Below are positions 59,724-64,000 of a DNA stretch of 64,000 bases, piece by piece. The DNA is taken from contig JAJEEO010000001.1 in the NCBI GenBank assembly GCA_022820925.1, positions 341,270-405,269 on the forward strand. Direction: 5' to 3'. The position numbers and the translations under genes are program-made. Origin of the DNA: Acidimicrobiia bacterium (GTDB lineage: Bacteria > Actinomycetota > Acidimicrobiia > Acidimicrobiales > Poriferisodalaceae). A model generated the notes under the pieces. It was not told where the DNA came from and ran no database searches. It worked only from the letters and a program-made list of their open reading frames with translations. Position 1 is the stretch's first letter. Each line of letters opens with the position of its first letter.

Positions 59724-60005
59724 ATGAGCGCGTTCATCGTGCTGTTGCACCCTGACGAACCGGACTCGGCCAATGAACTCAAGGCCGCCATCGAAGAGCA
59801 GTTCCCCGGCAAGCAGCACTTCAAGTTCTCCAAGCACGCCTACCTCATCACTGGGGCCGACTTCACGAGTGACATCACCGAGAAGATCGGAATGGACAAC
59901 AGCGACGAGCTGTACGGCGCCGTGTTCCGTCTCAACGGGTCGTACAGCGGGAACTCATGGGTCAAGCTGTGGGAGTGGCTCAAAGCGGCGGAGGAGGTCA
60001 CATGA
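59724..60005 (+). CDS. 93-residue protein, possibly SinR/Cas2-like ferredoxin fold
   Basis: No confident family. The layout is strand (AFIVLLHPDEP), helix (ANELKAAIEEQF), strand (HAYLITGA), helix (DITEKIGM) and strand (ELYGAVFRLNGSYSG), ending in WVKLWEWLKAAEE. The strand-helix-strand plan and the 'D..DELYGAVFRLNG.Y' segment recall the small SinR/VapD/Cas2-like proteins, whose last strand carries 'D..D.L.V.R..G'. That resemblance is from memory and weak. No clear ribosome site or -10 box precedes the ATG. The stop overlaps the next gene (ATGA). Confidence 0.65.
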   Translation: MSAFIVLLHPDEPDSANELKAAIEEQFPGKQHFKFSKHAYLITGADFTSDITEKIGMDNSDELYGAVFRLNGSYSGNSWVKLWEWLKAAEEVT

Positions 60006-60211
60006 CTGCGACCTCTGACGAAATCGAGCGCTCACGCCAGATCGCTCGCATCGACAACCAAAGCCTCGGAGACCGGGTGAAGACTCTGGAGACGGATGCG
60101 AAGCACTACGCAACTCGCGAATGGGTGCTGCTCAAGGGTTACGCGGTCATTGCACTTGTGGCCATCGTCGCTTCCAGCCTGGTAGCAACGATCGTCCGCG
60201 TCTGGCTCTGA
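60002..60211 (+). CDS. 69-residue coiled-coil membrane protein (holin/XhlA-like)
   Basis: Residues 5-38 form an amphipathic coiled coil (EIERSRQIARIDNQSLGDRV, KTLETDAKHY). Residues 44-66 are one transmembrane helix (LKGYAVIALVAIVASSLVAT), leaving a three-residue tail. The layout resembles small XhlA-type phage haemolysin/holin-associated proteins, but there are no phage genes nearby. GGAGGAGGT just before the ATG is a very strong ribosome site, and the ATG overlaps the upstream stop, so the two proteins are made together. The conserved-looking pair suggests a small functional module. Confidence 0.7.
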   Translation: MTATSDEIERSRQIARIDNQSLGDRVKTLETDAKHYATREWVLLKGYAVIALVAIVASSLVATIVRVWL

Positions 60212-60228
60212 GACCCCCCGGCCGCAGA

Positions 60229-60248
60229 AGCCGACCAAAAAATCGGCT
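60229..60248 (+). terminator. Hairpin after the two-gene cassette
   Basis: AGCCGA (60229-60234) pairs with TCGGCT (60243-60248) around CCAAAAAA. There is no U-tract beyond, so the terminator call is weak. Confidence 0.35.
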
Positions 60249-60307
60249 GCCACCTCCGAGATGCCGCCTCACGATTCGCATAGGAAAGAAAACTGCCCGC
60301 ACGCCGG

Positions 60308-60313
60308 TATCAT
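60308..60313 (+). promoter_or_regulatory. -10 box of the zinc-ribbon/AbiEii operon (leaderless)
   Basis: TATCAT 6 nt before the GTG at 60320, supporting that start. Confidence 0.5.
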
Positions 60314-60319
60314 GGTTGT

Positions 60320-61309
60320 GTGGTAGTCGTCGAGCTTGATCAGCCTGAGGAACTGCTGGTCAAGACGCGGTGGCGGGACGGGCCGGTTTGCCCTAGCTGC
60401 GACAGCGAGGGCGCAGAGGCTCGGGACGAGCCCACCCGGGCTGAGTGGACCACTTGGCGCTGCCGCGGCTGCCGCGCACGGTTCAGGGTTACGACGGGCA
60501 CCGTGCTGCATTCGACGAAGCTGACGCCGTCGGACTGGATTGCGGTGGCGGGCATGGAAGAGCTCGCGCCACCCCAGATCGCCGCGGCAATCGGTGTCTC
60601 ACGAGTGACCTCTCGCAAGATCGCTGCGGTGATGGAGCCGGCGCACGACGGCTCGCGGTCGGAGCGGCTGCGGCACATGATGAGCCCACGCCACCGGCGC
60701 CAGCCCGCACCGGACCCTTGGCAGCTCGATCCCCTGCCGGCCACGCTGCGGGCCGAGGACAGCCCGCTCGGGTCGCTGAGCGACGGGGCCAAGGCGATCC
60801 TGAACGCCTTGCGGGCTCGGCCGTTCGGAGCGACCGCAGCAAAGCTCGCCGAGCTCGCCGGCGTGTCCTACTCGCAGACACTGCGGTGCCTTGCCCGCCT
60901 CGAGCAACGTGGCTGGGCCAAGGCCGCCAAGACCAGCATCCACTATGGATACGAGCTGCGCCGCGCAACCGTGTGGTCGCTGTCGTGGTCGGACGGCTGC
61001 ATGCATGCGCTGTCGTACCTTCGTGACCGCCCGACTCGCCCGCTTGAGCAAATCCCCGACCGCGTGCCGCGACGCTTTTGGCGCAACTTCTGGTCGGGCG
61101 CTTCGGCTGACACGCTCACGATCTCCCAGCACGGCCTGCACATCGCCGAGACGCTGATCGGCGGGCACGACGTTTCCGCAAGAGCCTGGGCTCTCTCGAA
61201 CCTGCCGACACCGGTGCTGCGTGAGTGCCGCACACTGCGGGGATTCGAAACTGGGCTGAACGCCGAACTGCTCGATCTCGAGATCGCCCGCCGGGCGGCC
61301 GCAGCGTGA
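60320..61309 (+). CDS. IS1595-type zinc ribbon plus winged-helix protein, putative antitoxin/regulator of the AbiEii partner
   Basis: 329 residues. Residues 20-75 are a transposase-type zinc ribbon: Cys24-x2-Cys27 (VCPSCDS) and Cys48-x2-Cys51 (RCRGCRARF) followed by 'RVTTGTVLHSTKLTPSDW', the pattern seen at the N-terminus of IS1595/ISXO2 transposases. A helix-turn-helix follows (PPQIAAAIGVSRVTSRKIA). Residues 150-225 are a winged helix (ATAAKLAELAGVSYSQTLRC) and the rest is an unrecognised helical domain. No DDE catalytic core is present, so it is not a transposase. The last 4 nt overlap the start of a nucleotidyltransferase gene (GTGA), as AbiEi antitoxins do with AbiEii toxins. The antitoxin role is inferred from position. 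Confidence 0.75.
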   Translation: MVVVELDQPEELLVKTRWRDGPVCPSCDSEGAEARDEPTRAEWTTWRCRGCRARFRVTTGTVLHSTKLTPSDWIAVAGMEELAPPQIAAAIGVSRVTSRKIAAVMEPAHDGSRSERLRHMMSPRHRRQPAPDPWQLDPLPATLRAEDSPLGSLSDGAKAILNALRARPFGATAAKLAELAGVSYSQTLRCLARLEQRGWAKAAKTSIHYGYELRRATVWSLSWSDGCMHALSYLRDRPTRPLEQIPDRVPRRFWRNFWSGASADTLTISQHGLHIAETLIGGHDVSARAWALSNLPTPVLRECRTLRGFETGLNAELLDLEIARRAAAA

Positions 61310-61998
61310 ACGAGATCGACGCGTGGGCCGATGTCTTGCCGGCGCGACTGCGCCAGGTATGGCCGTACGTCGCCGAGTGCGCCAACAGCGTCGGAGGCGT
61401 GTTGATGGGAGGCACTGCGGTAGCCATCCACTTGCGCCACCGAGTCTCTGAGGATCTCGACGTGGTCACGCTGCGGAAGTTCTCCGGGCGGGCGATGGCG
61501 AAGCGACTCCAGCGGGCAGCGTCGGACGTCGAGACCGACGAAGTAGCCGACAACATGTTCCACGGCTACGTCGACGGCGTGCGGGTCGACATCTTCCGCG
61601 CACTGCCGTCCGATGATGTGCAGCCATCAGACATGCGATGGGTTGCACCGCGCACGACGGTCGCAGACATGAAGATCGGCTCCATCGCCGACCTGATGGC
61701 CGCCAAGCTCGACGTGATCAGGTTCCGCCCGAAGCTGCGGGACTACCTGGACATTGCCGCGATGGACCAATCCGAAGCGTGCAGCCTCGAAGCCGGCGCC
61801 TGCTACTACTGCCAGCGGTTCGGGCACAGCCACCCGCCTCGGGCCCTAGACGAGATTGTTCGCCTGCTCGAACGGCCCGGGACGCTGCCGAGTGACCCCG
61901 ATTACGAAAGCCGCCGCGGCGACGCCCTCGCCCACTTGCGGGCCCGGGCACCGGCCTTGCGCGACCGCATAGCCGAGATGCGCGACCCCGCCTCGTAG
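61306..61998 (+). CDS. AbiEii/AbiGii-type nucleotidyltransferase (type IV toxin family)
   Basis: 230 residues from a GTG that overlaps the upstream stop. The DNA polymerase beta-like core is LMGGTAVAIHLRHRVSEDLDVVT near residue 28 (G-G-x-A, then S-x-D-x-D), with a third acidic strand GVRVDIFRAL near 90, and the AbiEii helix IADLMAAKLDVIRFRPKLRD followed by YLDIAAM. AbiEii toxins transfer nucleotides to tRNA or other targets and halt growth on phage infection. The pairing with the preceding zinc-ribbon protein is tight. It is shorter than AbiEii (about 300), closer to the compact stand-alone members. Confidence 0.83.
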   Translation: MNEIDAWADVLPARLRQVWPYVAECANSVGGVLMGGTAVAIHLRHRVSEDLDVVTLRKFSGRAMAKRLQRAASDVETDEVADNMFHGYVDGVRVDIFRALPSDDVQPSDMRWVAPRTTVADMKIGSIADLMAAKLDVIRFRPKLRDYLDIAAMDQSEACSLEAGACYYCQRFGHSHPPRALDEIVRLLERPGTLPSDPDYESRRGDALAHLRARAPALRDRIAEMRDPAS

Positions 61999-62073
61999 CC
62001 AAGCGGACAACCCATCATCTGCTGCGGCCGTTCCGCTCGCTGCAGCCAAGCGGACGCTCCCCTGGGACGCGGG

Positions 62074-62107
62074 AGGGCCGGCGGGCTTTTGCCCGCCGGC
62101 CCCCTCT
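62074..62107 (+). terminator. Strong terminator after the AbiEii operon
   Basis: GAGGGCCGGCGGGC-TTTT-GCCCGCCGGCC, then CCCTCTTT: a GC stem of at least 11 bp with a TTTT loop and a short pyrimidine/T run, 76 bp after the stop at 61998. It acts in the plus direction and could also block minus-strand readthrough. Confidence 0.8.
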
Positions 62108-62130
62108 TTGACCGTTTTGGTCAGTCAGGT

Positions 62131-62151
62131 ATCAGACGCTGAGCGTCTGAT
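62131..62151 (-). terminator. Hairpin after the substrate-binding protein gene
   Basis: ATCAGACGC-TGA-GCGTCTGAT, a perfect 9-bp stem with a 3-nt loop, 17 bp beyond the stop at 62168. No T-run follows on the minus strand. A smaller TGACC-GTTTT-GGTCA dyad is next to it at about 62109-62123. Confidence 0.5.
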
Positions 62152-62167
62152 TCCTGGTGGCGATTGC

Positions 62168-63892
62168 CTAGCGGCAGCCGCCTTCATCCTTGTCCCAGGC
62201 GCAGTTCGTCGACTTGCCATTGACGTCCACGATGTCGCCGACCTGGGTCCAGGTCTGCTCCGTGGCGTTGAACTGGCTGAAGTCCGAACCCTCAACGAAG
62301 TACGCGTCAGCGTTGCCGTTGAGCTGGGTGATGATGCCGTCGAGGATCATCGGGTGGTAGATGTCGATCGACCGCACCGCCAGGATGAAGTTCGTCCTGG
62401 TCAGGCCGCCCGGCAGGTCGGCTGCAACGCGCAGCGCCTCGCCGTAGGGGTAGCCGTAGGTGTAGCCGATGGCGTACAGCGACACAGCCGGGTCAAGGCC
62501 AGCGGCCTCCAGGTTGGAGTTCGCGAAGGCGATGAACGGCTCATCGATGAACTTCGGGTCGGTGGAGTCCTTCGACCCGCCGCCGATGATCCACCAGTCG
62601 TGGGCGAAGTCGCCCGCCGGCTTCATGTAGGCCTCGATGCCCTTGCACACCGACGGCGTGAACAGCGCGCCGCCCTTGGCCGTGATGTCGTCGTACAGGC
62701 CGCTCTGACCGGCTTCCTGGATGGCCAGCAGGCACGGGTTGCCCGCCGTCATCGAGATGAACACGTCGGGCTCGAAGGCCAGGATGGTCGTCATCTCGTT
62801 GGTCAGCGTCGGCGCCGCGGGGTCGTGACGCACCGGCAGGTACTCGCTCACCACGTCGGTGTTGGCGTGTGCCCACTCTTCGAAGCCGAGCTCGTACGCC
62901 AGACCGAAGTCGTTGTCCATCACCAGGCCGGCAACCTTGACGGGCAGCAGGTCAGGCAGGTTCTCCCTGATCCAGGCGCCCCACAGGATCGACTCGGTCG
63001 AGTACGACATCTGCATGATGGTGGTCCACGGGTGGTTCACCGGGTCGCCCCAAGCCGGGTGGCCCGTCATCACGAACGGGTGCGGGATGCACTCCTCGTT
63101 GATCTTGTCGTACACCGCGAGGGTGTTGGGCGAGCCCAGGGTCAGGATCGAGAACACGTTCTCCGCCTCGATCAGCTCGTCCACGAACTCGATCGTCTGG
63201 GCGGCGACGTAGGCGTCGTCCTTGATGATCAGCGTCAGGTCACGCGGGGAGCCGCCGACCATGATCGGATCGTTCTCGTTGATCCAGTCGAAGTAGTTCT
63301 CCCAGCCGTAGGCGATGTTGCCGTACGCAGCCAGGTTGCCCGACTGAGCCGTGGTGTGACCGATGCGGACCTGAGAATCGGTGATGCCCGTCGTGTCCGA
63401 CCAGTCGTCGGGGCAGGCGTTCATGTCGATCTCGAAGCCGGCAGGGCCACGCAGGATGCCGTCGTCGCCGACGCCGTACTCGCCCGACTCGATCTTCTCG
63501 GTCAGCTCTGCAACAGACTTGGCACGACGGGCAGCGGCCTCGTCGAAGATGCCCTGAAGGGTGGAGCGATCAAACATCTCCTCCTCTTCCATGGCCTCCT
63601 CTTCGGCTTCTTCCTCGTCGTCCTCGCCGGCAACAGCGGCCTCGATGTCCTCCTCAGCAGCGGCGCCGCCGAGAGCACCAGTGGCGCCCTCGTCTTCTTC
63701 CTCTGCCATCTCCTCTTCCTCGTCCATCGCCTCGTCTTCACTCGGCGCGGCCGTGGTTTCGGTTTCTGTCTCGCCGGCATCGCCATCCGCGTCGCCATCT
63801 CCGCCGCCGCACGCAGCAGCGACAAGCGAGAACGCGAATAGCAGAGCCAGCAAGCGCCACATTCGACGCTTGGTCCTGTTGTGTCTCCCCAT
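62168..63892 (-). CDS. ABC transporter substrate-binding lipoprotein (branched-chain amino acid/amide type) with acidic linker
   Basis: 574 residues. Lipoprotein signal with lipobox LVAAAC (Cys28), then an extraordinary acidic tether: residues 30-110 are dominated by E and D (runs such as EDEAMDEEEEMAEEEDEG and EDDEEEAEEEAMEEEEM). The binding-protein domain begins near residue 155 (SQVRIGHTTAQSGNLAAYGN) and carries the LivJ-like repeated lobes (VFSILTLGSPNTLAVYDKIN; VAGLVMDNDFGLAYELGFEE). The ligand is unknown. Transporter permease and ATPase genes are not within the window. The start is uncertain: ATG 63892 is used, ATG 63862 is possible; neither has a clear ribosome site or -10 box. Confidence 0.82.
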   Translation of the reverse strand: MGRHNRTKRRMWRLLALLFAFSLVAAACGGGDGDADGDAGETETETTAAPSEDEAMDEEEEMAEEEDEGATGALGGAAAEEDIEAAVAGEDDEEEAEEEAMEEEEMFDRSTLQGIFDEAAARRAKSVAELTEKIESGEYGVGDDGILRGPAGFEIDMNACPDDWSDTTGITDSQVRIGHTTAQSGNLAAYGNIAYGWENYFDWINENDPIMVGGSPRDLTLIIKDDAYVAAQTIEFVDELIEAENVFSILTLGSPNTLAVYDKINEECIPHPFVMTGHPAWGDPVNHPWTTIMQMSYSTESILWGAWIRENLPDLLPVKVAGLVMDNDFGLAYELGFEEWAHANTDVVSEYLPVRHDPAAPTLTNEMTTILAFEPDVFISMTAGNPCLLAIQEAGQSGLYDDITAKGGALFTPSVCKGIEAYMKPAGDFAHDWWIIGGGSKDSTDPKFIDEPFIAFANSNLEAAGLDPAVSLYAIGYTYGYPYGEALRVAADLPGGLTRTNFILAVRSIDIYHPMILDGIITQLNGNADAYFVEGSDFSQFNATEQTWTQVGDIVDVNGKSTNCAWDKDEGGCR

Positions 63893-64000
63893 TCGGTTGC
63901 AAAAGACAAACCGGCAGCGGAATACACAGAGCGCCGACCGGTCCACTGAGACGCTAGTTCGCGCCGAGCAGGCGGTCACCAGGCGGCCTATGTCAATTCT
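63893..64000. other. Upstream region of the substrate-binding protein gene
   Basis: The last 108 bp hold no supported gene. The open frame of the binding protein extends to 63979, but that part (MTACSARTSVSV...) does not look like a signal peptide. No convincing promoter is seen. Confidence 0.4.

Noticed and set aside
60320..61309. Zinc-ribbon protein considered as an IS1595 transposase and part of an insertion sequence
   Set aside because: No ISXO2/DDE catalytic domain follows the ribbon, no terminal inverted repeats were seen, and the gene is stop-start coupled to a nucleotidyltransferase.
61997..62055. 12-bp direct repeat AGCCAAGCGGAC at 61997-62008 and 62044-62055 as a possible attachment site
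   Set aside because: Short, close together, no integrase or tRNA nearby; probably local duplication before the terminator.
1..64000. rRNA genes, CRISPR arrays, prophage or conjugation genes, riboswitches
   Set aside because: None could be supported on reading; the only RNA gene found is tRNA-Glu.

Overview
The window is high-GC DNA with short intergenic gaps, many ATGA/GTGA stop-start overlaps and many genes that seem to be transcribed without a leader (a TANNNT -10 box 6-10 nt before the start codon). This, together with a CofC/FbiD-type F420 biosynthesis enzyme, a PafB/PafC-type WYL regulator pair, a DUF3179 lipoprotein and a surface protein ending in cell-wall-binding-2 repeats, suggests an actinobacterium, most likely of the Acidimicrobiia type. 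The lineage is inferred; there is no rRNA in the window.

Layout. 1-1659: an edge-truncated gene and a sulfotransferase. 1802-2997: two back-to-back toxin-antitoxin (TA) modules (RHH-MazF, then RHH-Doc on the other strand). 3164-7815: sulfur assimilation, namely a PLP trans-sulfuration enzyme, then a tight operon of precorrin-2 dehydrogenase, uroporphyrinogen-III methyltransferase and sirohaem sulfite/nitrite reductase. 7832-12133: a methyltransferase, RNase HII and an unrecognised 820-residue protein. 12202-12937: an RHH protein and a HicAB module. 12989-20046: CofC-like enzyme, LmbE deacetylase, DNA methyltransferase, AlaX-type editing protein, EEP hydrolase and the WYL pair. 20010-25908: a molybdenum hydroxylase in two genes and a MatB-like CoA ligase. 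26009-26809: tRNA-Glu and a second MazEF module. 26813-31494: DUF3179 lipoprotein, polysaccharide deacetylase, acyl-CoA dehydrogenase and a membrane coiled-coil protein.

31628-59323 is one uninterrupted minus-strand reading frame of 9231 codons, 43% of the window. It encodes a secreted, multi-domain surface protein: signal peptide, twelve Calx-beta-like units, a long mixture of fibronectin-III, cadherin-like and Ig-like domains, a glycine hinge, and three cell-wall-binding-2 repeats. It carries several generations of internal duplication, and its 5' region has a nine-base homopolymer.

Beyond it lie two unusual small cassettes: a 93-residue protein that may have a SinR/Cas2-like fold, translationally coupled to a tiny coiled-coil membrane protein (59724-60211); and a protein with an IS1595-type transposase zinc ribbon plus winged helix, coupled to an AbiEii-type nucleotidyltransferase (60320-61998). 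A strong terminator and a lipoprotein substrate-binding protein with a very acidic linker close the window.

Cross-cutting signals: five TA or TA-like modules; a dispersed 55-80 bp intergenic repeat, two inverted copies of which bracket the polysaccharide deacetylase gene; a 56-bp duplication exactly at the junction of the two hydroxylase genes; and Ala/Gly/Asp/Ser-rich insertions in several otherwise conserved enzymes.
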